NCBI GenBank assembly: GCA_038237925.1
Contig: JBBRYF010000003.1
Location: 100,525-164,524, forward strand
Length of the DNA: 64,000 nt
Reading direction: 5' to 3'
Origin: AC-32 sp038237925
Lineage (GTDB): Bacteria; Actinomycetota; Thermoleophilia; Gaiellales; Gaiellaceae
Shown here: one piece after another, positions 7,783-16,655 of the stretch
How positions within the stretch are numbered: the first letter of the stretch is position 1
Layout of the letters: every line of letters starts with the position of its first letter
Notes under the pieces: model-generated
Database searches by the model: none
What the model was told of the DNA's origin: nothing
What the model saw: only the letters and a program-made list of their open reading frames with translations
Made by a program: the position numbers and the translations under genes

Positions 7783-8505
7783 ATGCCGCTCTGGCACCGC
7801 CTGACTGTGTTCGGCGCGGTCCTGCTCGTCACCCTGGTCGTCGCGCGGGTCGTCGACCGGAGGCTCGCGCGCCGCGACCTCGACGCCGCGACCGCGACGC
7901 GCTACCGCGTGCTGCGCCGCAGTGTGCTCACGCTGATCGTCTTCGTCGGCCTGCTGTCCGCGCTGCTCGTGATCCCGCAGGTGCGCGCGGTCGCGACCGG
8001 GATCCTTGCCTCGTCGGCCGTGATCGGGATCGTCGTCGGCTTCGCAGCCCAGCGGACGATCGGGAACTTCATCGCCGGCCTGCTGATCGCGATCTCGCAG
8101 CCGATCCGGCTCGGCGACTACGTCGAGACCGGGGGGTTCACCGGGGTCGTCGAGGAGATCGGCCTCACCTACACATTCATTCGCATCGACGACAACGACC
8201 GCCTCGTCGTACCGAACGAGAAGATCGCCTCGGATACCATCCGCAACTCGTCCATCCGCAGCCGAAAGAAGCTCGCGCAAGTGACCGTCCAGGTTCCTCT
8301 CGACACCGATCTCGAAGCCGCTCGCACGCTTCTGCGTGAGGCGGCGCAGGACGAGCGCGCCGAGGTCGACGTGATCGAGCTCGCCGACCACGCGCGCCTC
8401 CGTCTGCGGGTCTGGGCGCCGGATGAGCCGAGCGCCGAGCGCCTCGAGAACGAGCTCCGCCTTCGCTCGCACGCCCGTCTGCGAGAGGCCGGGGTCTTCG
8501 CGTGA
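7783..8505 (+). CDS. MscS-family mechanosensitive channel
   Basis: A 240-residue small-conductance channel with three membrane segments (about 5-22, 47-66, 70-105). The pore helix is rich in Ala and Gly (ASSAVIGIVVGFAAQRTIGNFIAG), followed by ISQPIRLGDYVETGGFTGVVEEIGL, the start of the beta domain, and VVPNEKI near 145. It would release solutes on hypo-osmotic shock. The C-terminal alpha/beta domain is slightly short. Its TGA overlaps the GTG of the penicillin-binding protein. Confidence 0.92.
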   Translation: MPLWHRLTVFGAVLLVTLVVARVVDRRLARRDLDAATATRYRVLRRSVLTLIVFVGLLSALLVIPQVRAVATGILASSAVIGIVVGFAAQRTIGNFIAGLLIAISQPIRLGDYVETGGFTGVVEEIGLTYTFIRIDDNDRLVVPNEKIASDTIRNSSIRSRKKLAQVTVQVPLDTDLEAARTLLREAAQDERAEVDVIELADHARLRLRVWAPDEPSAERLENELRLRSHARLREAGVFA

Positions 8506-10694
8506 CGCCCCCGCCGCCCCCGCCTCGCGGACGCGGCCGCCAGACCGACGACGACTTCGACCACGTCTTCCGCCGCAGCCGCCGCCGCCGCGCCAACGGC
8601 AAGGGCAAGCGCAAGCGGCGGACGACGCTGATCTTCGCGACGCTGCTGATCATCGTGCTGGCGGTGATCGCCTCCGGCGTGGGTGCGGTCGCGAGGTTCC
8701 GTTCCGACTGCACGCTCAAGGACTTGAAGGCCGTGCAGATCGGCGAGAACTCGTTCGTCTTCGCTGCCAACGGCTCGCTGCTCGGCTCGATTCCGGCCGA
8801 GCGCAACCGCACACCGATCGCGCTCTGGCGTGTCAGCCCGTGGATGAGCAAGGCAACGGTGGCGATCGAGGACCACCGCTTCTACCAGCACGGCGGCGTC
8901 GATTACGAGGGCATCGCGCGCGCGGCCTGGAAGGACCTCCGTGCCGGCCACGTCGTGCAGGGCGGCTCGACGATCACGCAGCAGCTCGTTCGCAACCTCT
9001 ACATCTCGAAGGAGCGGACCCTGAAGCGGAAGCTGAAGGAGGCCTGCCTGGCGATCAAGCTCTCGCGCGCGCGCTCGAAGGACTGGATCCTCGGCCAGTA
9101 CATGAACCAGGTCTACTACGGCAACCACGCGTACGGGATCGAGGCAGCCTCCCAGACGTACTTCTCCAAGCACGCGCGCGATCTGACGCTGGTCGAGGCG
9201 GCGCTCCTAGCCGGGCTGCCGCAGGCTCCGTCGGTCTACGACCCGCTGCACCGGCCTGCGGCGGCGATCGAGCGACGCGACCAGGTGCTGCGCGCGATGC
9301 GCGACTATGGCGCCATCAACGAGGCACGCTACGAGAAGGCGGTCTCGCAGCGGAACCTCAAGCTGAAGCCGGGCAGGCTCTACACGCGCATCCGCGAGCC
9401 GTACTTCTTCAGCTACGTTCGCGACCAGTTGATCGCCGAGTACGGCGCCAACACGGTTCGCACCGGTGGGCTGCGTGTCTACACGACGATCAATCCGCGG
9501 CTCCAGGTCGCCGCTCGCAAGGCAATCACCGACACGCTCTACCTGCGCAACGACCCCGCGGCCGCGGTCGTCTCGATCAACCCGGCGAACGGCGCGATTC
9601 GCGCGATGACGGCGGTCACGCCCGGCCGCACTGGCAACCAGTTCAACCTCGTCGCGCAGGCACGGCGGCAGCCCGGCTCGACGTTCAAGACCTTCGTCTT
9701 GGCCGCGGCGATCGAGCAGGGCATGAATCCGAGCACCACCTACTACACATCCGCCCCGTTCCACTACCAGCCCGACCCGTACACGCCGGCCTGGGACGTG
9801 CAGACCTACGACCACTCGTACTTGGGCTCGATCTCGGTCACGAACGCGACGCTCGCCTCCGACAACACGGTCTACGCTCAGCTGACCCTTGACGTCGGGC
9901 CCGACAAGGTCGCCGAGATGGCGCACAAGCTCGGCATCAGTACCCGTCTCGACGTCGTGCCCGCGATGGGGCTCGGCGCCGATGCGATCTCGCCGCTGGA
10001 GGAAGCCTCCGCCTACGCGACGATTGCGGCCGGTGGCATCTACTCGAAGCCGATGGCGATCAAGAAGGTCGTGCTCGCGAACGGGCGCGAGGACGTCGAC
10101 GCCGGTTGGGGCCAGCCGCAGCGCAACCGCGTGATCAGCGACGGCGTGGCCTACGAGGTGACGCGGATCCTGGAGCAGAACGTGCTTGGCGGCACGGGCG
10201 TTGGCGCGTATTTTGGCCGGCCCTCGGCGGGCAAGACCGGCACGACCGACAACCACGCGGATGCCTGGTTCTCCGGCTTCGTGCCGCAGCTCGAGACCAC
10301 CGTCTGGGTCGGGTACCCGCAAGGGGAGATCCCGATGCTGAGCGTGCACGGGATCGCGGTGGCCGGCGGCACCTTCCCCGCCTCGATCTGGAAGCTGTTC
10401 ATGGAGACCGCGCTGGCGAAGGCGCCGGCGCTGAACTGGCAGTTGCCGCGCCAGCCCGTCGTCTGGCAGCCCTGGACGCAGGGCCAGTACGGCTCGAGCC
10501 TCACTCCGACCAACACGTACAGGCCGACGGGTACGACTGGCACGACGGCGACGACCGGGACGACAACGGCGCCCTCGACTAGAACGGTACCGACGACCAC
10601 TGGGAGGACCGTGACGACCGCGCCGCCCGCTCCCCCGCCTCCCCCGCCACCGCCTCCACCCCCGCCGTCGCCTCCACCGCCTCCGGGTCCGTAG
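8502..10694 (+). CDS. Class A penicillin-binding protein (glycosyltransferase-transpeptidase)
   Basis: A 730-residue bifunctional peptidoglycan synthase. Cytoplasmic Pro- and Arg-rich head 1-40, membrane anchor 41-63, GT51 domain about 85-270 with EDHRFYQHGG (E123) and GGSTITQQLVRN (154-165), and a transpeptidase domain about 310-650 with S393-TFK, S453-DN and K578-TGTT, all motifs intact. The tail (about 665-730) is low complexity: TTGTT repeats and then an almost pure proline run, probably a flexible wall-spanning segment. GTG start overlaps the MscS stop (GTGA). One base separates its stop from the next gene's GTG. Confidence 0.96.
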   Translation: MTPPPPPPRGRGRQTDDDFDHVFRRSRRRRANGKGKRKRRTTLIFATLLIIVLAVIASGVGAVARFRSDCTLKDLKAVQIGENSFVFAANGSLLGSIPAERNRTPIALWRVSPWMSKATVAIEDHRFYQHGGVDYEGIARAAWKDLRAGHVVQGGSTITQQLVRNLYISKERTLKRKLKEACLAIKLSRARSKDWILGQYMNQVYYGNHAYGIEAASQTYFSKHARDLTLVEAALLAGLPQAPSVYDPLHRPAAAIERRDQVLRAMRDYGAINEARYEKAVSQRNLKLKPGRLYTRIREPYFFSYVRDQLIAEYGANTVRTGGLRVYTTINPRLQVAARKAITDTLYLRNDPAAAVVSINPANGAIRAMTAVTPGRTGNQFNLVAQARRQPGSTFKTFVLAAAIEQGMNPSTTYYTSAPFHYQPDPYTPAWDVQTYDHSYLGSISVTNATLASDNTVYAQLTLDVGPDKVAEMAHKLGISTRLDVVPAMGLGADAISPLEEASAYATIAAGGIYSKPMAIKKVVLANGREDVDAGWGQPQRNRVISDGVAYEVTRILEQNVLGGTGVGAYFGRPSAGKTGTTDNHADAWFSGFVPQLETTVWVGYPQGEIPMLSVHGIAVAGGTFPASIWKLFMETALAKAPALNWQLPRQPVVWQPWTQGQYGSSLTPTNTYRPTGTTGTTATTGTTTAPSTRTVPTTTGRTVTTAPPAPPPPPPPPPPPPSPPPPPGP

Positions 10695-10695
10695 C

Positions 10696-11967
10696 GTGCG
10701 GCCGGCGCTGCGCGCCGCGCTCGTCGCGATCCCTGTCTACGTCGCCGCCTGTGCCGTCCCGGACGGCGGGCTGTTCCGTGCGGCGCGGTTTCGCGATGTC
10801 CACGTCTACCAGGGCTATGCGGAGCAACTGCTCCACGGTGCGCTGCCCTATCGCGACGTGTCCGTCGAGTACCCGCCGGGCGCGTTCGCCGTCTTCCTGC
10901 CGCCCACCGCCTTCGGGGCGTCGCACTACAACGCGGCCTTCAAGACGCTCATGGCGGTGTGCGGAATCGCGACGCTCGTGCTCGTCGCGCTCGTGCTGGC
11001 GGAGCTCGGAGCCTCTCGGCGGCGGATCGCAGGCGCGGTGGCGCTGCTTGCGCTCTCGCCGGTCGCGCTCGGCCCGATCTCGCTGAACACCTACGATGCC
11101 TGGCCCGCGCTGCTGACGGTGCTCGCGCTCTGGCTGCTCCTGCGCGGCCGCGACCTTGCGGGATTTGCCGTGCTCGGGCTCGCCGTGACCGCAAAGGTCT
11201 ACCCGCTCGTGCTCGTGCCGCTCGCCGCGTGGCTCGTGTGGCGGCGTGAAGGCCCGCGCCGGGCCGCGCTCGCACTCGTGGTGCTCGTTGCCGTGGCCGC
11301 GGCGGTGATCGCGCCGTTCACGGCCTACGCGCCGCACGGCGTGTTCGAGAGCTTCCGCTCGCAGGCCGCCCGCGGGCTCCAGGCCGAGAGCCTGGGCGCG
11401 GCGGTGCTGCTTGCGCTCGACCGGCTCGGCCTCTACCACGCGCGCGTCGTGGAGACGACCGGGGTGGCGGGGCGGAACCTGGCCGGGGGCGCCGCAGACG
11501 CCGTCGCCGCGGTGCTGCTCGTGCTCGAAGCGGTGGCGGTCGTGGCGGTCTGGTGGCTGTACGCGCGCTCGCTGGACCTGCGAGACCGGCTCCCGCTCGC
11601 GTGCGCGGCCGCGGTCGCGGGCTTCCTCGCGTTCACGAAAGTCTTCTCGCCGCAGTACCTCGTCTGGCTGCTCCCGCTCGTCGTGGCCGGCGGCGGCGCG
11701 ATCGCGATCGGGCTGACCGCGGTCGCGCTCGTGCTCGCACAGGTGTGGTTCTTCCACTACGGCGCGCTCTTCCGGCTCGAGTGGCCGGTGTGGCTGCTGC
11801 TGGCGCGCGACCTCGTGGTAGTCGCGCTCTACCTAGTGCTCGTCGCCGCGCTCGCCCGCCGGAAGATCAGGATCCCGTCGCGTTCAAAGACGAGCCGCCA
11901 CTCAGGGTTGGCCCGGAGCCAGGAAAGCTGGACCGCCGTCGGCAAGGGCGCGAGCCGGTCGGCATAG
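10696..11967 (+). CDS. GT87-type polyprenol-linked mannosyltransferase, membrane protein
   Basis: A 423-residue membrane protein with about ten helices. VHVYQGYAEQLLHGALPYRD followed by SVEYPPG near residues 35-65 is the acidic catalytic loop pattern of GT87 enzymes related to mycobacterial PimE. It probably moves mannose or arabinose from a lipid carrier to a cell-envelope glycan. The last 40 residues (arginine, serine rich) overlap the convergent DUF2079 gene by 139 bases, unusually long for this compact region, so the true stop may follow a late frameshift or the tail may be non-homologous. Confidence 0.78.
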   Translation: MRPALRAALVAIPVYVAACAVPDGGLFRAARFRDVHVYQGYAEQLLHGALPYRDVSVEYPPGAFAVFLPPTAFGASHYNAAFKTLMAVCGIATLVLVALVLAELGASRRRIAGAVALLALSPVALGPISLNTYDAWPALLTVLALWLLLRGRDLAGFAVLGLAVTAKVYPLVLVPLAAWLVWRREGPRRAALALVVLVAVAAAVIAPFTAYAPHGVFESFRSQAARGLQAESLGAAVLLALDRLGLYHARVVETTGVAGRNLAGGAADAVAAVLLVLEAVAVVAVWWLYARSLDLRDRLPLACAAAVAGFLAFTKVFSPQYLVWLLPLVVAGGGAIAIGLTAVALVLAQVWFFHYGALFRLEWPVWLLLARDLVVVALYLVLVAALARRKIRIPSRSKTSRHSGLARSQESWTAVGKGASRSA

Positions 11968-13274
11968 CCCGGCGCGGTCTCGTCCGCCGCGACCCACTGC
12001 GCGTCCTGCACGTACGGGAAGCTGAGGATGCGCCGGCGCGCCGAGAGGTGCGCGCCGAGCGAGTTCGTCGCGCTGACGACGGCGTCTCGCGGAATCAGCT
12101 GCAGCGCGCGCGCCGCGCTCCGGTCGTGCTGGCTCACCTCGGCTGCGCGCGCCTGGAACTGCTCGGCTCCGGGGAAGTAGCGCCAGAGCGGCACCGGCCC
12201 GAGCAGGTAGTTCGAGACGACCGCGACCACCACGGCGACGGCGGCGATCGGCGCTCCGGGGCGAAGGCGCGTGAGCCTGGCCGCGCCGAAGACCGCCGCC
12301 GCGACCAGGACCGGGATCAGTCCCGCCGTGTAATGGAAGCGGATCGAGGTCTGCGGGCTTGCAGCGGAGAGCAGGTTCACGGCGAGTTCCGGCAGCGCGG
12401 CGATCAGGGCGAGCGGCGCAAGCAGCACCAGCAGTCCAAGCGGCAGCACGAGCCGCGCGAGGTAGTTGATGCCGCGTGCGGTGAGCGCCGTCGTCACGAT
12501 CGTCCCCGGATTGGTCAGCGCGGTGTGCACGATGCCGCCCGGCGTGCTGCCCACCTGGCTGTAGCGCGTGAAGAAGCTCGACGTGCCCGCGCGGTTGAAG
12601 TGCGGGATGACGAGCTCGATCGCGACTAGCGCGACGGCGAGGCCCCCGACGCCGACCGCGGCGCCGGCGAGCCGCCTCCCGTGGGCGAAGGCGTACCAGA
12701 CGCCGAGACCGGCCACCACGAGCGCGATCTCCTCCTTCGCCGTCGCGGCGAGCGCGGCGCAGGCGGCGAACGGCAGCAGCCGACCCTCGTCGAGGTACCA
12801 GATCGCAAAGAGGAGCAGCGGACAGGCGAGCGCGACCGGGTGGAACTCGTTCAGCGTCAGCCACTGCGTCGGGGGATAGACGAGGTAGGCGAGCGCGAAG
12901 CCCAGCCCGGCCCGGTCCGAGCCGAGGTGCTTGCGCGCGAGCCGGTAGACGGGCAGCGCGCCGAGTGCGATCGCCACTGCCTGCGCGACGAGCAGCATGT
13001 CGGGGCTCGGCCAGACCAGCCAGAGCGGCGCGAAGGCGGCGAGGATCGGGTCGAAGTGCGCGCCGAGCCGGGAGATCTGGTCGCCGCGGAGCCCGGTGAT
13101 CTGCAGCGGGTGCCCGTGCGCCGTCGACCAGACGGCCTGAACCATGTTCCCGAGGTCGAACCGCCCGGTCGCGAAAGCGCGATGCCCGAGGACCGACAGC
13201 GCGGAGAAGCCCGCGGCGTAGGCGGCGATCGCGGTCCAGAGAAGCGCGCGGGGCGCCGGGGCTCGGAGCGTCAC
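11829..13274 (-). CDS. DUF2079 membrane protein
   Basis: A 481-residue GT-C-like membrane protein with about nine helices. The DUF2079 signature is visible in FDLGNMVQAVWSTAHG near residue 38, LGAHFDPILAAFAPLW near 70, and LNEFHPVALACPLLLFA near 145. The C-terminal 100 residues form a soluble domain with ATNSLGAHLS and QDAQWVAAD. Probably a polyprenyl-dependent glycosyltransferase or transporter acting with the adjacent glycosyltransferases. GTG start at 13274 overlaps the TGA of the upstream gene (GTGA). Confidence 0.85.
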   Translation of the reverse strand: MTLRAPAPRALLWTAIAAYAAGFSALSVLGHRAFATGRFDLGNMVQAVWSTAHGHPLQITGLRGDQISRLGAHFDPILAAFAPLWLVWPSPDMLLVAQAVAIALGALPVYRLARKHLGSDRAGLGFALAYLVYPPTQWLTLNEFHPVALACPLLLFAIWYLDEGRLLPFAACAALAATAKEEIALVVAGLGVWYAFAHGRRLAGAAVGVGGLAVALVAIELVIPHFNRAGTSSFFTRYSQVGSTPGGIVHTALTNPGTIVTTALTARGINYLARLVLPLGLLVLLAPLALIAALPELAVNLLSAASPQTSIRFHYTAGLIPVLVAAAVFGAARLTRLRPGAPIAAVAVVVAVVSNYLLGPVPLWRYFPGAEQFQARAAEVSQHDRSAARALQLIPRDAVVSATNSLGAHLSARRRILSFPYVQDAQWVAADETAPGYADRLAPLPTAVQLSWLRANPEWRLVFERDGILIFRRASAATSTR

Positions 13275-14347
13275 GCCGCTCGCGCCACCTCTCGCTGGAG
13301 CAGCTCGCGCCAGTGACGGCCGAGGACCTCCTCGCTGGCGCGCTGCCCATAGGCTGCCCGCCCGCCCGCGGCGAGTGCCCGCGCAAGTGCGGGATCGCCC
13401 GCGAGCCGCCGCAGGGCCGCGGCCAGCGAGGCGGCGTCGCCGGGTGGGACGAGCAGCGCGCTCTCGCCGTCGACGAGCACCTCGCGCGCGGCCGGAGTGT
13501 CGGCCGTGACGAGCGGCGTGCCGCACGCGAGCGCCTGAAACGCCTTGTTCGGGATCACGCGCTGCGCCTTCGCGGAGGTGCCGAAGATCCCGAGCGCGCA
13601 CCCGACGCGGTGCAGCTCGCCGGGAAGTCGCTCGTACTCGACCCAAGGGACCCACTCGACGTTCCCGGGCCGCTGCTCGACGAGGCGCTTGAGCTGGCCG
13701 CTCCCGACGAGACGGAAGTGCAGCTCGGGGGCCACACGTGCGGCGGCGAGCACGGTCTCGAGCCCGTGCAGCGGGATCAGCTTGCCGACGAAGAGGACCG
13801 TGAACGGCTCGGCCGGCGACCAGCCGGGCCCGAAGACCCGCTCCTCGGCGCCGACGAACGCGACCGCGACGCGCTCGGGCGGCAGGCCGCCGAGCTGCGC
13901 GAGGTGGTCGGCGTTGGCGCGGGTGTCTGCGACAACGAGGTCGGCCGCCCGCAGGGCCCGTCGGTCGGCCGCCACGAGCGCCCGGGCCGCGGCCGACCCG
14001 GGCTGGAACCGGGCGCGGTCGGCGACGAATGTGTCCGAGAGCGACACGAGCGGGTTGAAGACGACCGGCCGCCCCGCCGCGGTCCGCCGCGCTGCCGGCA
14101 GATCGAAGTGGCCGGGGTAGCCGACGATCAGCGCGTCGAATCCCTCCGAGGGCCGCCGCAGCAGCCGCAGCTCGGCCAGCGCGAGGCGCGCGGCCGCACC
14201 GGCTCCGGCACGCCAGCTGTCGCGCCGCCCGTCCCACACCGGCACGTGCCGCTCATGCACCTCGACCCCGGCGTGCCGCAGGCACGAGATCACCTGCGCG
14301 TTCCGCGGGTAGTCGCGCTCGTAGGTGCCGAAGTAGAGGACGCGCAT
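13271..14347 (-). CDS. GT4-type glycosyltransferase
   Basis: A 358-residue GT-B fold enzyme. N-terminal lobe begins MRVLYFGTYERDYPRN and includes an FDALIVGYPGHFD strand; the C-terminal lobe has FTVLFVGKLIPLHGLETVL (about 205), FRLVGSGQLKRL, and the nucleotide-sugar E-x7-E-like region NKAFQALACGTPLVT with AREVLVDGESALLVPPGD. Likely cytoplasmic and acting in envelope glycan synthesis. The preceding 121 bases up to the GT2 gene hold no other gene that I can see. Confidence 0.88.
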   Translation of the reverse strand: MRVLYFGTYERDYPRNAQVISCLRHAGVEVHERHVPVWDGRRDSWRAGAGAAARLALAELRLLRRPSEGFDALIVGYPGHFDLPAARRTAAGRPVVFNPLVSLSDTFVADRARFQPGSAAARALVAADRRALRAADLVVADTRANADHLAQLGGLPPERVAVAFVGAEERVFGPGWSPAEPFTVLFVGKLIPLHGLETVLAAARVAPELHFRLVGSGQLKRLVEQRPGNVEWVPWVEYERLPGELHRVGCALGIFGTSAKAQRVIPNKAFQALACGTPLVTADTPAAREVLVDGESALLVPPGDAASLAAALRRLAGDPALARALAAGGRAAYGQRASEEVLGRHWRELLQREVARAA

Positions 14348-14468
14348 CAACTTCCCGGCCGATTCTGCTGCTGCCCCTGGTTCAGGCGCACCCGGCCTCC
14401 TCCCCACTGCGAGCCTATCCCGCTGTGGCGCACGCATGTGTGACGCCTTTGTTCCGAATCTGTGCCTT

Positions 14469-15407
14469 CTACGAGAGGACGTCTTCGACGTGGAGCTCCG
14501 TCCGTTCCAACGCACCAGCCCGCTCCTCGTGCTGGCTCGTGATCAGCTCGCTGATCAGGCCGAGCGAGAAGAACTGGAGCCCGACCACCATCAGCAGCAC
14601 GCCGAGGATCAGCAGCGGCCGCTGCCCGATCGCGTGGCCGGTGAGCTTCACCGCCGTGAGGTAGAGCAGCACCGCGAATCCGCCCGCGCCGAGGAGGAGA
14701 CCGAGCCCGCCGAAGAGATGCAGCGGGCGGTAGCGGTAGCGGCCGATGAACGAGACGGTCAGGAGGTCGAGGAACCCGCGCACGTAGCGCTCGACTCCGT
14801 AGCGGGAGCTGCCGTGTTCCCGCGGCCTGTGGTTGACAGGGAGCTCGGCGACCCGGTGGCCACGGTAATGCGCCAGCACCGGGATGAAGCGGTGGAGCTC
14901 GCCGTAGAGACGCAGCCCGCGGACGACCTCCGCGCGGTAGGCCTTCAGGCCGCAGTTGAGGTCGTGCAGGCGCAGGCCTGAGACTCGGCCGGTCACCCAG
15001 TTGAAGATCTTCGAGGGGACGCGGCGCGTCAACGGATCGCGGCGGTGCGTCTTCCAGCCGCTGACGAGGTCGAAGCCCTCGTCGAGCTTCGCCAGCAGCC
15101 GCGGGATTTCCGCGGGGTCGTCCTGGAGGTCGGCGTCGATCGTCACGACCACGTCGCCCTCGGCGTGTGCAAAGCCTGCGCCCAGCGCCGCCGCCTTGCC
15201 GAAGTTCTTGCGCAGGCGGACGACGCGGACGTTGTCCTGCGCGCTGTGGAGGCGTGTCAGCGCCGCGAACGAGCCGTCCGTCGAGCCGTCGTCGACGAAG
15301 ACGGCCTCCCATGGCTCGCCGAGCGGCTGGAGCGCCGACTCCAGCTCGTCGTAGAGGAGTGCCACCGTCCGCTCCTCGTCGTGAACGGGAACGACGACCG
15401 AGATCAC
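14469..15407 (-). CDS. GT2 family glycosyltransferase, DPM1/ArnC-like with C-terminal membrane helices
   Basis: A 312-residue enzyme that probably makes a polyprenyl-phosphate sugar for the GT-C enzymes nearby. GT-A domain 1-225: VISVVVPVHDEERTV at the start, AVFVDDGSTDGS (about 36), DVVVTIDADLQDDP with the D-x-D motif, and HDLNCGLKAYR. Two membrane helices follow at about 235-255 and 268-292. The GTG at 15407 gives a start exactly at the conserved first strand. Divergent from moeA across a 42-base gap. Confidence 0.9.
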   Translation of the reverse strand: MISVVVPVHDEERTVALLYDELESALQPLGEPWEAVFVDDGSTDGSFAALTRLHSAQDNVRVVRLRKNFGKAAALGAGFAHAEGDVVVTIDADLQDDPAEIPRLLAKLDEGFDLVSGWKTHRRDPLTRRVPSKIFNWVTGRVSGLRLHDLNCGLKAYRAEVVRGLRLYGELHRFIPVLAHYRGHRVAELPVNHRPREHGSSRYGVERYVRGFLDLLTVSFIGRYRYRPLHLFGGLGLLLGAGGFAVLLYLTAVKLTGHAIGQRPLLILGVLLMVVGLQFFSLGLISELITSQHEERAGALERTELHVEDVLS

Positions 15408-15422
15408 GGCGGCTGAGCCTAT

Positions 15423-15447
15423 CCGCCGCGCGTACGGTATGCGGCGG
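15423..15447. promoter_or_regulatory. Perfect inverted repeat between divergent genes
   Basis: CCGCCGC (15423-15429) and GCGGCGG (15441-15447) flank 11 bases containing TACGGTAT. It fills most of the 42 bases between the GT2 and moeA start codons. It could be an operator for both genes or a chance G+C-rich palindrome. Confidence 0.3.
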
Positions 15448-15449
15448 TC

Positions 15450-16649
15450 GTGGCCGAGCTTCTGTCGATCGAGGACGCCCAGCGCCTCGTGCTCGAGCGG
15501 GTGCAGCCGCTTCCGCCGGAGCCTGTTCCGCTTGAGCACGCCGCGGGGCGGGTGCTCGCGGAGGGGTCGCGCGCTGCGGTCGACCTGCCGCCCTTCCCGA
15601 GCTCCGCAATGGACGGGTACGCGGTTCGTGCGGCCGATCTTCCGGCGACCCTGCCCGTGGTCTTCCGCGTCGCGGCGGGCCGGCCGGCCCCGCGCCGGCT
15701 TGAGCCCGGCGAGGCGATGGGGATCGCCACCGGTGGCGTCGTGCCGGCCGGCGCCGATGCCGTCATCCCTATCGAATATGTTGTCGAACATGACAACGCT
15801 GTCGAGATTGCTGACGCAGAGAAGCCCGGTGCAAACGTCCGGCCCCAGGCCGGCGACCTTCGCGCCGGTGACGAGGTTGTTCCCGCGGGCACGCGTCTCT
15901 CTCCGGCGCAGCTTGGAGCACTTGCGGCGGCCGGCGTCGCCGAGGTCGTCTGCGGCGGAGTGCCGCGCGCCGCCGTGCTCGCCACGGGAACCGAGTTGCG
16001 CCGGCCGGGCGGGCCGCTCGGGCCGGGCGAGGTCTACGAGGCCAACGGGCTGATCCTCGAGACGCAGCTGAGGTCGGCGGGCGCTTCCGTCGAGCGCCTG
16101 ACGGCCGTGGCCGACGACGACGAGGCTCACCGCGAGGCGATCGCGCGTGGACTCGAGCACGACCTGCTCGTCACCTCGGGCGGCGTCTCCGTCGGGCCGC
16201 ACGACCTCGTCCGCCGCATCGAGTCCGAGCTCGGCGTCGACGAGGTCTTCTGGCGCGTGGCGGTCAAGCCGGGGAAGCCGGTCTCGTTCGGCGTCCGGGA
16301 GCGGACACTGGTCTTCGGCCTGCCCGGGAACCCGGTCTCGTCGCTCGTCGGCTTCGAGCTCTTCGTCCGGCCCGCGGTGCTGGCGCAGCAGGGCGCCTCC
16401 GACCCACTGCCCCGGTTCGAGCCGGGAAGGCTCGCGGCTGCCGCAAGGCGGAGTCCCGGCAGGGACGAGCTCGTGCGCGCCCGAATCGTGCGGAGCGACG
16501 AAGGTGACGCCGTCGAGCTCCAGCCGCTCGCGGGCCAGGAGTCGCACATGATCGCCCGCGCCGCTGCCGCCGATGCGCTCGTCCTCGTCCCGCGCGGTGA
16601 CGGCGAGCTCGCGGCTGGCTCGGCGGTCCGATACCTCAGGCTCGCCTGA
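15450..16649 (+). CDS. moeA: Molybdopterin molybdotransferase MoeA
   Basis: A 399-residue enzyme that inserts molybdate into adenylated molybdopterin. Domains in the usual order: SSAMDGYAVRAAD near 50, ATGGVVPAGADAVIPIE near 92, the MoCF-biosynthesis fold with AVLATGTELRRPG near 178 and VTSGGVSVGPHD near 242, KPGKPVSFG near 272, GLPGNPVSSLVGFE near 290, and the small C-terminal barrel. The GTG at 15450 is in frame with the conserved N-terminal helix. moaC and mogA lie 10 kb away in the same window, so cofactor genes are split. Confidence 0.95.
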   Translation: MAELLSIEDAQRLVLERVQPLPPEPVPLEHAAGRVLAEGSRAAVDLPPFPSSAMDGYAVRAADLPATLPVVFRVAAGRPAPRRLEPGEAMGIATGGVVPAGADAVIPIEYVVEHDNAVEIADAEKPGANVRPQAGDLRAGDEVVPAGTRLSPAQLGALAAAGVAEVVCGGVPRAAVLATGTELRRPGGPLGPGEVYEANGLILETQLRSAGASVERLTAVADDDEAHREAIARGLEHDLLVTSGGVSVGPHDLVRRIESELGVDEVFWRVAVKPGKPVSFGVRERTLVFGLPGNPVSSLVGFELFVRPAVLAQQGASDPLPRFEPGRLAAAARRSPGRDELVRARIVRSDEGDAVELQPLAGQESHMIARAAAADALVLVPRGDGELAAGSAVRYLRLA

Positions 16650-16655
16650 CCGCGA

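Noticed and set aside
6109..8472. Upstream part of a very long minus-strand open frame (about 790 codons) continuing into the solute-binding protein
   Set aside because: It is antisense to MscS, DUF2203 and part of the mannosyltransferase and is Arg/Asp-rich low-complexity of the kind produced by G+C-rich antisense frames. The binding protein starts at ATG 6099 with its own signal peptide and an ATGA junction.
10621..10692. Proline-coding repeat as a mobile or structural DNA repeat
   Set aside because: It is the in-frame Pro-rich tail of the penicillin-binding protein, common in actinobacterial class A enzymes.
15408..16547. Minus-strand extension of the GT2 frame through moeA
   Set aside because: GT2 homology begins exactly at GTG 15407; upstream sequence is antisense to a complete MoeA.
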